DNA of 64,000 nucleotides, from assembly GCF_003231305.1 (NCBI RefSeq), contig NZ_QKVM01000011.1, positions 1-64,000 on the forward strand. Direction: 5' to 3'. A program made the position numbers and the translations under genes. Shown here piece by piece: positions 14,991-26,068 of the stretch (position 1 is the stretch's first letter; every line of letters starts with the position of its first letter). This DNA comes from Pseudomonas sichuanensis. GTDB lineage: Bacteria > Pseudomonadota > Gammaproteobacteria > Pseudomonadales > Pseudomonadaceae. Below the pieces are notes generated by a model. It saw only the letters and a list, made by a program, of their open reading frames with translations, was not told where the DNA came from and did not search any database.

Positions 14991-15668
14991 ATGAAATTGC
15001 TGGTGGTCGAGGACGAGGCGCTGCTGCGTCATCATCTGTCCACTCGCCTGGGCGAGGGCGGCCATGTGGTGCAGGCGGTGGCCAATGCCGAGGAGGCCCT
15101 GTACCAGGCCGAGCAGTACAACCACGACCTGGCGATCATCGACCTGGGCCTGCCGGGCATGAGCGGGCTGGACCTGATCCGCCAATTGCGCAGCCAGGGC
15201 CAGAGCTTCCCGATCCTCATCCTCACCGCCCGCGGCAACTGGCAGGACAAGGTCGAAGGCCTGGCCGCCGGTGCCGACGATTACGTGGTCAAGCCGTTCC
15301 AGTTCGAGGAGTTGGAAGCGCGCCTGAATGCGCTGCTGCGCCGCTCCAGCGGTTTCACCCAGTCGACCATCGCCGCCGGCCCCCTGGTGCTGGACCTCAA
15401 CCGCAAGCAGGCAACCCTGGACGACGCACCGCTGGCGTTGACCGCCTACGAATACCGCATCCTCGAATACCTCATGCGCCATCACCAGCAGGTGGTGGCC
15501 AAGGACCGGCTGATGGAGCAGCTCTACCCGGGGGACGAAGAACGCGACCCTAACGTCATCGAAGTGCTGGTCGGCCGCTTGCGGCGCAAGCTCGAGGGCG
15601 AGCAGGGCTTCAAGCCGATCGACACGGTGCGCGGCCTGGGCTACCTGTTCACCGAGCGCTGCCGATGA
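14991..15668 (+). CDS. phoP: Response regulator PhoP
   Basis: 225 residues, OmpR/PhoB class. The receiver starts MKLLVVEDEALLRHHL; D51 in AIIDLGLPGMSG is the phospho-acceptor and K is in YVVKPFQFEE. The winged helix ends FKPIDTVRGLGYLF. PhoP activates Mg2+-starvation and polymyxin-resistance genes. GGAGAG lies seven bases before the ATG; longer frames upstream run through the REP pair. It overlaps phoQ by ATGA. Confidence 0.95.
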   Translation: MKLLVVEDEALLRHHLSTRLGEGGHVVQAVANAEEALYQAEQYNHDLAIIDLGLPGMSGLDLIRQLRSQGQSFPILILTARGNWQDKVEGLAAGADDYVVKPFQFEELEARLNALLRRSSGFTQSTIAAGPLVLDLNRKQATLDDAPLALTAYEYRILEYLMRHHQQVVAKDRLMEQLYPGDEERDPNVIEVLVGRLRRKLEGEQGFKPIDTVRGLGYLFTERCR

Positions 15669-17011
15669 TTCGTTCGCTGCGCGTGCGCCTGATGTTGGCG
15701 GCGGCGCTGTTGGCGTTGCTGTTCATGCTGGCGCTGCTGCCGGCGTTGCAGAAGGCGTTCAGCCTGGCGTTGCAGGAGTCGATCGAGCAGCGCCTGGCTT
15801 CGGATGTCACCACCCTGATCTCCGCCGCGCGCATCGAGCGCGGCCAGTTGCAGATGCCGGCGCTGCTGCCGGACGAACGTTTCAACCTGCCCTACACGGG
15901 CCTGCTCGGCTATATCTTCGACCGCCAGGGCAAGCTGGTCTGGCAGTCGCGGGCCACCCGCAACCAGAACATCAATTACCAGCCGCGTTACGACGGGCGG
16001 GGCAACGAATTCGCGCGCATCCACCAAAGCGATGGCGACGAGTTCTTCGTGTATGACGTAGAGGTCAAGTTGCTGGGCGGCAAGAGCGCTGCGTTCAGCA
16101 TCGTGGCCCTGCAACCGGTGCGCGAGTACCAGGACACCCTCGATGGCTTGCGCGAAAAGCTCTACCTGGGTTTTGGCGCCGCCCTGCTGGCGTTGATGCT
16201 GCTGCTTTGGGCCGGCCTGACCTGGGGCTTGCGTTCGTTGCGCCGGCTCAGCGTCGAACTCGACGAGGTCGAAGCCGGCGCGCGGGAGGGGCTCAGCCGT
16301 GAGCACCCCCGTGAATTGCTGCGCCTGACGGGCTCGCTCAACCGCCTGCTGCGCAGCGAGCGCGAGCAGCGCCAGCGCTACAGGGACTCGCTCGACGACC
16401 TGGCGCATAGCCTCAAGACCCCACTGGCGGTGTTGCAGGGCGTGGGCGAAAGCATGGCCCAGGGCAAACAGGAGCCGGAACAGGGGCGGGTGCTGCAGGG
16501 CCAGATCGAGCGCATGAGCCAGCAGATCGACTACCAGTTGCAGCGCGCCAGCCTGCGCAAGAGCGGGCTGGTGCGCCACCAGGTGCAGCTCGGCCCGTTG
16601 CTCGACAGCCTGTGCAGCACCCTGGCCAAGGTCTACCGTGACAAGCGCGTCGAGGTCAGCCTCGACATCCCGGCCCAGGCGCGGGTGCCGATGGAGCAGG
16701 GGGCTTTGCTCGAACTGCTCGGCAACCTGCTGGAAAACGCCTATCGGCTGTGCCTGGGGCAGGTGCGGGTCAGCCTGCATGAAACGCCGGGGCTGCTGGA
16801 GCTGTGCGTCGAAGACGACGGCCCCGGCGTGCCTCCCGATCAGCGCGAGCGCATCCTCGAGCGCGGCGAGCGGCTGGACAGCCAGCACCCGGGGCAGGGT
16901 ATCGGCCTGGCGGTGGTCAAGGACATCATCGACAGCTACGACGCCGAGCTGAGCCTGGGCGATTCGCCGTTGGGCGGTGCTGCGTTCCGTATCGCATTCC
17001 GACTCGAGTGA
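15665..17011 (+). CDS. phoQ: Sensor kinase PhoQ
   Basis: 448 residues. Transmembrane helix near 8-30, a periplasmic sensor, a second helix near 172-190 (ALLALMLLLWAGLTWGL), the dimerisation motif DDLAHSLKTPLAVLQ with H248, and an ATPase domain (LLENAYRLC, VEDDGPGVPPDQ, GQGIGLAVVKDI). PhoQ senses low Mg2+ and cationic peptides and phosphorylates PhoP. It has the acidic IYEF-like periplasmic stretch expected of the family only in part (DGDEFFVYDVEV). Confidence 0.95.
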   Translation: MIRSLRVRLMLAAALLALLFMLALLPALQKAFSLALQESIEQRLASDVTTLISAARIERGQLQMPALLPDERFNLPYTGLLGYIFDRQGKLVWQSRATRNQNINYQPRYDGRGNEFARIHQSDGDEFFVYDVEVKLLGGKSAAFSIVALQPVREYQDTLDGLREKLYLGFGAALLALMLLLWAGLTWGLRSLRRLSVELDEVEAGAREGLSREHPRELLRLTGSLNRLLRSEREQRQRYRDSLDDLAHSLKTPLAVLQGVGESMAQGKQEPEQGRVLQGQIERMSQQIDYQLQRASLRKSGLVRHQVQLGPLLDSLCSTLAKVYRDKRVEVSLDIPAQARVPMEQGALLELLGNLLENAYRLCLGQVRVSLHETPGLLELCVEDDGPGVPPDQRERILERGERLDSQHPGQGIGLAVVKDIIDSYDAELSLGDSPLGGAAFRIAFRLE

Positions 17012-17079
17012 CTCTGCGGGTGGGAACTTAACCCTCCTAGCCCAGGGAGGGGACGCTTCCTCGTCGAGGGCGGCGGTGC

Positions 17080-17162
17080 GTGGGAGCGGGCTTGCCCCGC
17101 GATACCGGCGAAGCCGGTGCCATCCGGTGCGGGCCTCATCGCGGGGCAAGCCCGCTCCCACG
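17080..17162. repeat. REP pair after phoQ
   Basis: Head-to-head REPs with the GCGGGGCAAGCCCGC core, flanking a short GCCGGCGAAGCCGG stem. It is the only structure between phoQ and the dctA control region. Confidence 0.85.
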
Positions 17163-17189
17163 ACTACGACCATCGCCGTACTCCTCCAA

Positions 17190-17245
17190 GGCGGATTCCC
17201 GCCAACCCACCTTGTACGTTTTCCGCCATCGGGCGGGAATCCGCC
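17190..17245. promoter_or_regulatory. Inverted repeat upstream of dctA, probable activator site
   Basis: GGCGGATTCCCGCC (17190-17203) and GGCGGGAATCCGCC (17232-17245) are perfect inverted copies, with another TTTTCCGCC between them. They lie about 80-135 bp upstream of the sigma-54 promoter, where an enhancer-binding protein such as DctD would bind. Confidence 0.6.
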
Positions 17246-17323
17246 ATCTCCTACCTGCATTTACGCCCCGTCCGAGGGCATTCCCACCCCGTAAATACGG
17301 GCCATGCACCCCAAGCGGGCACA

Positions 17324-17340
17324 TTGGCATCGCCCTTGCT
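17324..17340 (+). promoter_or_regulatory. Sigma-54 promoter of dctA
   Basis: TTGGCATCGCCCTTGCT matches the -24/-12 consensus (TTGGCAC-N5-TTGCT) with GG and GC exactly 10 bp apart. Transcription would start near 17350, about 120 bp before dctA. Confidence 0.8.
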
Positions 17341-17467
17341 ATTCATCTGGCAGAGGCCTGCCCAGGCGCTCGAACACAACGACAAATCCCTCCGGGTGCA
17401 GGAGGGTTCGCGATTCAGGTGCCCCACATCCTGGGAAGGATGCGCTGGCACACTTGAGGAAAATTGA

Positions 17468-18793
<1,326 letters not shown>

Positions 18794-18810
18794 TCGCGGC
18801 GTGAAATGCA

Positions 18811-18837
18811 AAAGGCGACCTTCGGGTCGCCTTTTTT
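18811..18837 (+). terminator. Terminator after dctA
   Basis: AGGCGACC, loop TTCG, GGTCGCC and six T's form a canonical intrinsic terminator 17 bp after the dctA stop. Confidence 0.92.
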
Positions 18838-18866
18838 GTGACTGGGATAATGGTGGCGTCCGTGCC

Positions 18867-18943
18867 GGCCCTTTCGCGGGTAAACCCGCTCTCACAAGGG
18901 CAGCGCAATACCTGTGGGAGCGGGTTTACCCGCGAAGGGGCCC
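18867..18943. repeat. REP pair between dctA and sprT
   Basis: Inverted REPs with cores GCGGGTAAACCCGC and GCGGGTTTACCCGC, immediately 3' of both convergent genes. Confidence 0.85.
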
Positions 18944-18945
18944 GG

Positions 18946-19440
18946 TCACTCGACCCGGGTCTCGCCGCTGTACACCAGAATCTCCCGACACCGCCGGCAC
19001 AGATACCGCCGCCCCTGGCGCACCAGCTTGTGGCGCTGCGCGGTGAACGGGAAATCACTTTGCGGGCACGGGCAGCGGTAGATGTAGCGCGTCACCACCC
19101 GCCGTTGCACTTCGTAGTTGTGGCAACGGTTGGGCGGCAGTTCGTACACCCCCCGCATGATCAGCTGCCACTCTTCGCCATGGGCCTGGATGCGCTCGCC
19201 GAACAGTTGGTGGGCGACCAGGTGCGCCACTTCATGGGCCACGGTCTGGCGCAGGAAGTCTTCCTGGTTCTCGCGGTACAGCTGCAGGTTGAAACGCAGC
19301 AGGTTCTCGTGCAGGTGAGCGACACCGGCCTTTTGCCCGCGCAGCTTGAAGCTCACTTCCGGGCGCGGGAAGGGCCGTTTGAAGAAGGTTTCGGCTTGCT
19401 GGTAACAGGTTTCGACGCGTTGCTTGAGCTGCTCGGGCAT
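18946..19440 (-). CDS. sprT: SprT-like zinc metalloprotease
   Basis: 164 residues. The zinc-protease motif HExxH is clear in VAHEVAHLVAHQLFG (residues about 68-75), and the C-terminal zinc ribbon shows Y-x-C-x-C and the CRRC pair (YIYRCPCPQSDF, YLCRRCREILVY). SprT proteins resemble the protease core of eukaryotic Spartan; the bacterial role is unknown. I choose MPEQLKQRV at 19440 because AGGAG lies upstream of it, although 12 bases away; the frame could start nine codons earlier without a ribosome site. Confidence 0.88.
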   Translation of the reverse strand: MPEQLKQRVETCYQQAETFFKRPFPRPEVSFKLRGQKAGVAHLHENLLRFNLQLYRENQEDFLRQTVAHEVAHLVAHQLFGERIQAHGEEWQLIMRGVYELPPNRCHNYEVQRRVVTRYIYRCPCPQSDFPFTAQRHKLVRQGRRYLCRRCREILVYSGETRVE

Positions 19441-19579
19441 GGCGGGGTAGTTCTCCTGACCGGGCATTATGCCGCAAGCGCTTGGGGCCTGCCGAGCCGC
19501 CTATCAGCAGATGGAACGAAGCCGCCTTGCGGCGGCCTCGGGTGATGCTCCCGTGTCGGGTCGATCTGATAGGTATGTG

Positions 19580-20179
19580 CTAGTTGGTGTAGACGGGCCC
19601 CACGCCCAGTCCCCAGATGATCACCGTGGCGGCCATGATCGCCACCAGAACCACCAGGCCCACCGCGAGCACCGAACTGGAGAACAGGAAACCCTCGTCG
19701 GATGGAATGTTCATGAATGTCGGTAGCCCCACATACAGCAAGTAGACCGTGTAGCAGATCGCCGCCGTACCGATCAGCATGCCCAGCCACAAGTGTGGGT
19801 ACAGCGCCGCCAGGCCGCCAATGAACAGCGGGGTCGCGGTGTAGGTGGCGAAGGCGATGCATTGCGCCATGCTCGGGTTGGCGTCGTAGGTGCGCGCCAT
19901 CCAGTGGATGAAGGCACCCATCACGGCCACCCCGGCGAGCATCGCCAGGTACGACATGATGCTCATCCAGATCGCGCTTTCCATGGTCAGCATCACTGCC
20001 GGGCGCTCGCCGATCACCCAGCCGACCTGGGTGGTGCCGATGAACGCCGAGACGGCGGGGATCGCCGCCAGGATCAGTGTGTGCGTCAGGTACATGTGGC
20101 TGATGCTTTCGTCCTCGCCACGGATCTCCCGCCACTCCTGGTCAGGGTGGGTGAACAACCCAACAACGTGATGAATCAT
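19580..20179 (-). CDS. Yip1 domain inner-membrane protein
   Basis: 199 residues. The N-terminus MIHHVVGLFTHPDQEWREI (the H/P-x-x-W-x-x-I box) is typical of bacterial Yip1-domain proteins. Five hydrophobic segments follow, for example ILAAIPAVSAFIGTTQVGWV, MSYLAMLAGVAVMGAF, IGTAAICYTVYLLYVGLPTF and the VGLVVLVAIMAATVI tail. Function is unknown. GGAGTGACC precedes the ATG at 20179. A GC stem (GCCGCC/GGCGGC at about 19521-19536) lies downstream without a T-run. Confidence 0.85.
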   Translation of the reverse strand: MIHHVVGLFTHPDQEWREIRGEDESISHMYLTHTLILAAIPAVSAFIGTTQVGWVIGERPAVMLTMESAIWMSIMSYLAMLAGVAVMGAFIHWMARTYDANPSMAQCIAFATYTATPLFIGGLAALYPHLWLGMLIGTAAICYTVYLLYVGLPTFMNIPSDEGFLFSSSVLAVGLVVLVAIMAATVIIWGLGVGPVYTN

Positions 20180-20443
20180 ACTGGTCACTCCTATCGTCGT
20201 TGCCAAACGCCCCCCAGATGGAGCGCCTGTGGCCCGAGGCCAGGAACACCGATTGCCGCGGTCATGTGGCCTTATGTCGCAGTATAGGAAGCCGTTCCCC
20301 ACACAAAACCCGCTTTTTAGAGCAAATTGCGCTGTCAGGCCCGGTGTTGATTCCCTTGAAGTCTTTATCGGAATGGCCTACAGCGGTGCGCCATTTGTGC
20401 GTAAAATAGTCGCCTTTTGTCACACCTCGCGGATCCAAGCGCT

Positions 20444-21268
20444 ATGGGCACCCTCTCGGTCAACCAGAACAAACTGCAAAAACGCCTGCGTCGTCTCGCT
20501 GGCGAAGCCATCACCGACTACAACATGATCGAGGATGGCGACAAGGTCATGGTCTGCCTGTCCGGCGGCAAGGACAGCTACACCATGCTCGACGTTCTGT
20601 TGCACCTGCAGAAGGTGGCGCCGATCAAGTTCGATATCGTCGCGGTGAACATGGACCAGAAGCAGCCGGGCTTCCCCGAGCACGTGCTGCCGGCCTACCT
20701 CAAGGAACTGGGGGTCGAGTACCACATCGTCGAGAAGGACACCTACTCGGTGGTCAAGGAACTGGTGCCCGAGGGCAAGACCACCTGCTCGCTGTGCTCG
20801 CGCCTGCGCCGTGGCACGCTGTACACCTTCGCCGACGAGATCGGCGCGACCAAGATGGCCCTGGGGCACCACCGCGACGACATCGTCGAGACCTTCTTCC
20901 TCAACATGTTCTTCAACGGCGCGCTCAAGGGCATGCCGCCGAAGCTGCGCGCCGATGACGGGCGCAACGTGGTGATCCGCCCGCTGGCCTACTGCAGCGA
21001 GAAGGACATCCAGGCCTATTCGGACATGAAGGAATTCCCGATCATCCCGTGCAACCTGTGCGGCTCGCAGGAGAACCTGCAGCGCCAGGTGGTCAAGGAC
21101 ATGCTGGTGGAGTGGGAGCGCAAGCACCCGGGCCGTACCGAGAGCATCTTCCGCGCCATGCAGAACGTGGCGCCGTCGCAGCTGGCCGACCGCAACCTGT
21201 TCGACTTCACCAGCCTTACGATCGACGAAAACGCCACCCCGCGCTTTCTCGACGTGGTGAATCTCTGA
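20444..21268 (+). CDS. ttcA: tRNA 2-thiocytidine biosynthesis protein TtcA
   Basis: 274 residues. TtcA adds sulfur at C32 of certain tRNAs using ATP and an Fe-S cluster. The PP-loop [10 protein letters not shown] is at 40-49; the paired cysteines are in [13 protein letters not shown] and [25 protein letters not shown] is the other family signature. The ATG at 20444 opens [15 protein letters not shown], the conserved start. A glycosylase gene follows four bases after the stop, suggesting an operon. Confidence 0.95.
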   Translation: MGTLSVNQNKLQKRLRRLAGEAITDYNMIEDGDKVMVCLSGGKDSYTMLDVLLHLQKVAPIKFDIVAVNMDQKQPGFPEHVLPAYLKELGVEYHIVEKDTYSVVKELVPEGKTTCSLCSRLRRGTLYTFADEIGATKMALGHHRDDIVETFFLNMFFNGALKGMPPKLRADDGRNVVIRPLAYCSEKDIQAYSDMKEFPIIPCNLCGSQENLQRQVVKDMLVEWERKHPGRTESIFRAMQNVAPSQLADRNLFDFTSLTIDENATPRFLDVVNL

Positions 21269-21272
21269 GCCC

Positions 21273-21944
21273 ATGCGCGACTACCCGTGGTTGCATGAGT
21301 ACTGCCTGAACCGCTTCGGCTCGGCCCAGGCCCTGGAGGCTTTCCTGCCGCAGCCGCGCACGCCGGCGCAGTTGCGCGGCATCAGCGATGACCGCTACCT
21401 GTCGACCCTGGCCCTGCGCGTGTTCCGCGCCGGGCTCAAGCACAGCCTGGTGGACGCCAAGTGGCCGGCGTTCGAGCAGGTGTTCTTTGGCTTCGACCCG
21501 GAGAAAGTCGTGCTGATGGGCGCCGAGCACCTGGAGCGGTTGATGCAGGACGAGCGCATCATCCGCCACCTGGGCAAGCTCAAGAGCGTGCCGCGCAATG
21601 CGCAGATGGTGCTGGATGTGGCCAGGGAGAAGGGCAGTTTCGGCGCGTTTATCGCCGATTGGCCAGAGACCGACATCGTCGGGCTGTGGAAGTACCTGGC
21701 CAAGCACGGTAACCAATTGGGCGGGCTGTCGGCGCCGCGCTTCTTGCGCATGGTCGGCAAGGATACCTTCATCCCCACCGACGACATGGCGGCTGCATTG
21801 ATCGCGCAGAAGATCATCGACAAGCCGCCGACCAGCCAGCGCGACCTGGCGTTGGTGCAGCAGGCGTTCAACCAGTGGCACGCCGAGAGCGGGCGGCCGC
21901 TGTGCCAGTTGTCGGTGATGCTGGCGCATACCGTCAACCATTGA
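21273..21944 (+). CDS. DNA-3-methyladenine glycosylase I-like protein
   Basis: 223 residues with the helix-hairpin-helix glycosylase layout: YLSTLALRVFRAGLKHSLVD, the WPAFEQVFFGFDPEKV block, IRHLGKLKSVPRNAQMVLDV and LSAPRFLRMVGKDTFIPTD. The family removes alkylated bases such as 3-methyladenine. The zinc-site cysteines of E. coli Tag are not evident, so it belongs to a divergent branch. It starts four bases after ttcA and ends at a long palindrome. Confidence 0.8.
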   Translation: MRDYPWLHEYCLNRFGSAQALEAFLPQPRTPAQLRGISDDRYLSTLALRVFRAGLKHSLVDAKWPAFEQVFFGFDPEKVVLMGAEHLERLMQDERIIRHLGKLKSVPRNAQMVLDVAREKGSFGAFIADWPETDIVGLWKYLAKHGNQLGGLSAPRFLRMVGKDTFIPTDDMAAALIAQKIIDKPPTSQRDLALVQQAFNQWHAESGRPLCQLSVMLAHTVNH

Positions 21945-21958
21945 GATCAGTGGTAATG

Positions 21959-22013
21959 CCATCGCGGGACAAGTCGCAGCGGCGGACCGCCGCTGCGACT
22001 TGTCCCGCGATGG
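21959..22013. repeat. Perfect palindrome with 27-bp arms
   Basis: Bases 21959-21985 and 21987-22013 are perfect inverted copies around a single A. The outer part (ATCGCGGGACAAGTCGC) is a REP variant; the centre is GGCGG-A-CCGCC. It separates the convergent glycosylase and DUF2069 genes and could terminate both without T-runs. Confidence 0.9.
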
Positions 22014-22016
22014 TGT

Positions 22017-23378
<1,362 letters not shown>

Positions 23379-23455
23379 GACGGGTCGCATCCAGCAGGGT
23401 GTGGCGGCTATTCTAACCGACTTCAATGCTTGAAAACTTCGAGAAGGATTGACCC

Positions 23456-23923
23456 ATGGCAAGGCGTTTGGCAGCTGCACTGGCCATCACCGCGAGCCTG
23501 TTGCTCGGCGGCTGCGGTGCAGACTACGGTGTGGACCAGCACGGCAATACGGTGAAGAGCGAACAGCTTGACGGGCACTGGCTGGTGCTCAACTACTGGG
23601 CCGAATGGTGCGGCCCGTGCCGTACGGAAATTCCCGAGCTCAATGCTGCGGCCAAGCAGTGGGAGGCCCAGGGCATCAAGGTGCTCGGGGTGAACTTCGA
23701 CGGCTTGCAGGGCGCCGACCTCAAGGCCGCCGCCGACACCCTGGGCATCGCCTTCACCGTGCTCGCCCAGGACCCGGCCGAGCGCTACGAGCTGCCGCGC
23801 AGCGAAGCGCTGCCGGTGACGTACATCATCGACGACAAGGGCAAGGTGCGTGAGCAGTTGATGGGCGAGCAGACCCTTGAAGGGCTGCAGGCGAAGATCA
23901 AGGCGCTCAAGGGCGGCGCTTGA
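23456..23923 (+). CDS. TlpA-like thioredoxin-fold lipoprotein
   Basis: 155 residues. The N-terminus is a lipoprotein signal (LLLGGC, modified Cys at 20). The thioredoxin domain contains YWAEWCGPCRTEIPEL with the redox CGPC at about 51-54, and LPVTYIIDDKGKV with the cis-Pro. TlpA/ResA proteins reduce disulfides in the periplasm, often for cytochrome maturation. It is divergent from arsC and followed by a REP pair. Confidence 0.9.
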   Translation: MARRLAAALAITASLLLGGCGADYGVDQHGNTVKSEQLDGHWLVLNYWAEWCGPCRTEIPELNAAAKQWEAQGIKVLGVNFDGLQGADLKAAADTLGIAFTVLAQDPAERYELPRSEALPVTYIIDDKGKVREQLMGEQTLEGLQAKIKALKGGA

Positions 23924-23929
23924 ATATTT

Positions 23930-24028
23930 GGGGCCGCTCTGCGGCCCTTCGCGGGTAAACCCGCTCCCACAGATATGCGCGATCCCTGTGGGAGCGGGTT
24001 TACCCGCGAAGGGCTGCAACGCAGCCCT
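23930..24028. repeat. REP pair between convergent genes
   Basis: Inverted REPs (GCGGGTAAACCCGC) flanked by GGGCCGCTCTGCGGCCC and GGGCTGCAACGCAGCCC stems. Confidence 0.87.
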
Positions 24029-24035
24029 GGGTGTT

Positions 24036-24440
24036 TCAGCCTTCCTCAGGCCAAAACCGCAGCGGCTTGCCCTCGGCCGGCCAGAAGCGGATCTGCTCGA
24101 TCGGCGACACATCCCAGCGCTGTACCGTTTCCAGCGCCTGCAGGAAGCGTTTTTCCTGGTCCATCAAGGCTGGCGCACACAGCTTGCGGGTCTTGCCGAC
24201 CTTGCCGAAGCTCAGCTGCTCGCCGTTCAGCGTGTACGGTGCGAACCAGTGGTTGCAGCCGGCATTGCCGTAGGCTCGGCCATCGTTGGCCAGGGTGAGC
24301 GTGAGGTGGCTGTAGTCGATCAGCGGTCGCTCACCGATCCATTCCAGCACATAGCTCTGCTCCTGCTGCAGGGGCGAAGGCTGCGCTGCGCAACCCATCA
24401 GGCCGCCGGCGATCAGCGCGGCGCTCAACAGCTGTTTCAC
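24036..24440 (-). CDS. META domain lipoprotein
   Basis: 134 residues. The signal MKQLLSAALIAGGLMGCAAQ ends in a lipobox with Cys at 17. The rest is one META domain (HslJ-like): VLEWIGERPLIDYSHLTL, GRAYGNAGCNHWFAPYTL (the G-x-x-G-C-N signature) and KLCAPALMDQEKRFLQAL. The paired Cys of G-C-N and K-L-C probably form a disulfide. Function in Pseudomonas is unknown. It starts immediately after the stop of the upstream gene. Confidence 0.85.
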   Translation of the reverse strand: MKQLLSAALIAGGLMGCAAQPSPLQQEQSYVLEWIGERPLIDYSHLTLTLANDGRAYGNAGCNHWFAPYTLNGEQLSFGKVGKTRKLCAPALMDQEKRFLQALETVQRWDVSPIEQIRFWPAEGKPLRFWPEEG

Positions 24441-24875
24441 TCAAGCGCGCTCCTGACACTGTGGGCACAGGTGCTTGTCGCCTTGGCTGGCCCAGCCCAG
24501 CTCCGCCACGCGGGCGCTGGCGGCCGGTGCGTGGCCTTTCTTGCCCAGCTTGGCTTCAGCGGCGAACTCGAAGTCCAGCACGGCGTCGCAGCTGTCGCAC
24601 TTGACCTGCCATTCGTGGATCTCCAGCTCGTTGAACACCGGGCCCTTGGCCACGGCGACCCACTGGCCGCTCGGGTTGATCAGGTGGCGGACGGTTTCCA
24701 CGGTCAGGCGCATGGACAGGGTCTTGCTGCCCTTGAGGCTGACCAGCAGCACGTCGTTTTTCTGGATCGAGCCGCCGTTGCCGGTGACCTGGTAACGGCC
24801 CGGCACCAGCGCGCGGCATTCGATCAGGGTGTGTTGCGGGTTGAAAAGGGTGTAGCGGAAATCGTGTTCGACCAT
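24441..24875 (-). CDS. Conserved protein with C-terminal zinc ribbon
   Basis: 144 residues. Not a family I can name. Two CxxC knuckles, WQVKCDSCDAVLDF and HLCPQCQERA, are about 45 residues apart and probably bind one zinc. The first half is beta-rich (MVEHDFRYTLFNPQ, GRYQVTGNGGSIQKNDVLL). GGAGG before the ATG at 24875 fixes the start. It is the first gene of a pair with the META lipoprotein. Confidence 0.7.
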   Translation of the reverse strand: MVEHDFRYTLFNPQHTLIECRALVPGRYQVTGNGGSIQKNDVLLVSLKGSKTLSMRLTVETVRHLINPSGQWVAVAKGPVFNELEIHEWQVKCDSCDAVLDFEFAAEAKLGKKGHAPAASARVAELGWASQGDKHLCPQCQERA

Positions 24876-24906
24876 GGGTCCTCCAGAATTGCCGCGTATC
24901 CTAGCA

Positions 24907-25896
24907 TCAACCTTCGACGATGTTCTGCGGATTGCCTGCCGCCCAGCGGGTGATGTTGTCCAGGGTGGTCGCGGCGATGGCATCCAGCGCCTCGCGGGTC
25001 AGGAAGGCCTGGTGCGCGGTGACGATCACGTTGGGGAAGGTCAGCAGCCGCGCCAGCACATCGTCCTGCAGGGGCTGGTCGGAGCGGTCCTCGAAGAACA
25101 GTTGCGCCTCTTCTTCATACACATCCAGCCCCAGGTAGCCGAGCTGGCCGCTTTTGAGCGCATTGATCAGCGCCGGGGTGTCGACCAATGCGCCGCGGCC
25201 GGTGTTGATCAGCATGGCGCCGGGTTGCAGCTGGGCCAGGCTGTGGGCGTTGATCAGGTGCCGGGTGTGCTCGGTCAGTGGGCAATGCAGGCTGATGATG
25301 CGGGCCTCGCGCAGCAGCTCGGGCAGCGCCAGGTAGCGTGCTCCCAGGGCCAGCAGTTCGGGGTTGGGGTAGGGGTCGTAGGCCAGCAACTGGCAACCGA
25401 AACCGGCCATGATGCGGGCGAACGCCGCGCCGATCTGCCCGGTGCCGACCACGCCGACGGTCTTGCCATGCAGGTCGAAGCCGGTCAGGCCATGCAGGGT
25501 GAAGTCACCTTCGCGGGTGCGGTTGTAGGCGCGGTGCAGGCGCCGGTTGAGGGCCAGGATCAAGGCCACGGCATGTTCGGCGACGGCGTGCGGCGAGTAG
25601 GCGGGCACTCGCACTACCGCCAGCCCCAGGCGCTGCGCTGCTGCCAGGTCGACGTGGTTGTAGCCGGCCGAGCGCAGGGCGATCAGGCGCGTGCCGCCAG
25701 CCGCCAGGCGCTCCAGCACCGGGGCGTCGAGTTCGTCGTTGATGAACGCGCAGACCACCTCGTAACCGCATGCCAGGGCCGCCGTGTCGAGGGTCAGGCG
25801 CGCGGGCTGGTAGTGCAGGTCCAGGGCCGTGCCAGCTGCGGCACGGTCGAAGCTTTCCTGATCGTAGTGCTGGCTGCTGAACAACAGGGCGCGCAT
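24907..25896 (-). CDS. ldhA: D-2-hydroxyacid dehydrogenase, fermentative D-lactate dehydrogenase type
   Basis: 329 residues. Rossmann motif GVVGTGQIGAAFARIMAGFG near 150-170; catalytic Arg in LIALRSAGYNHVDL, Glu in LDVYEEEAQLFFEDRSD, His in VTAHQAFLTREAL. It reduces pyruvate or related 2-oxoacids to D-hydroxyacids with NADH. Placement next to gacS is the usual Pseudomonas arrangement. MRALLFSSQHYDQESF at 25896 is the family start; further upstream is REP-like DNA. Confidence 0.92.
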   Translation of the reverse strand: MRALLFSSQHYDQESFDRAAAGTALDLHYQPARLTLDTAALACGYEVVCAFINDELDAPVLERLAAGGTRLIALRSAGYNHVDLAAAQRLGLAVVRVPAYSPHAVAEHAVALILALNRRLHRAYNRTREGDFTLHGLTGFDLHGKTVGVVGTGQIGAAFARIMAGFGCQLLAYDPYPNPELLALGARYLALPELLREARIISLHCPLTEHTRHLINAHSLAQLQPGAMLINTGRGALVDTPALINALKSGQLGYLGLDVYEEEAQLFFEDRSDQPLQDDVLARLLTFPNVIVTAHQAFLTREALDAIAATTLDNITRWAAGNPQNIVEG

Positions 25897-25996
25897 GTTT
25901 GGGTTCCTTTCATGAGACCGTTGCCAGTCTAGGCCAGTGGGCAGGCTCGGTATTGATCTGCGCGGCTCAGATACGTCGCTTGCACTCAAGAATGCC

Positions 25997-26034
25997 GGGG
26001 CTGCTTTGCAGCCCTTTCGCGGCACAAGGCCTAA
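25997..26034. repeat. Truncated REP of the GCGGCACAAGGCC type
   Basis: A single 5' half of the second REP family (GGGGCTGCTTTGCAGCCC then TTCGCGGCACAAGGCC), cut short before GCTCCTACAG. It lies between ldhA and gacS. Confidence 0.7.
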
Positions 26035-26068
26035 GCCGAGTGCAATCGTTCAATGCCTCGTGAGGCTG

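Noticed and set aside
17352..17368. Second sigma-54-like sequence before dctA (TGGCAGAGGCCTGCCC)
   Set aside because: GG and the next GC are nine, not ten, bases apart; the match at 17324 is better.
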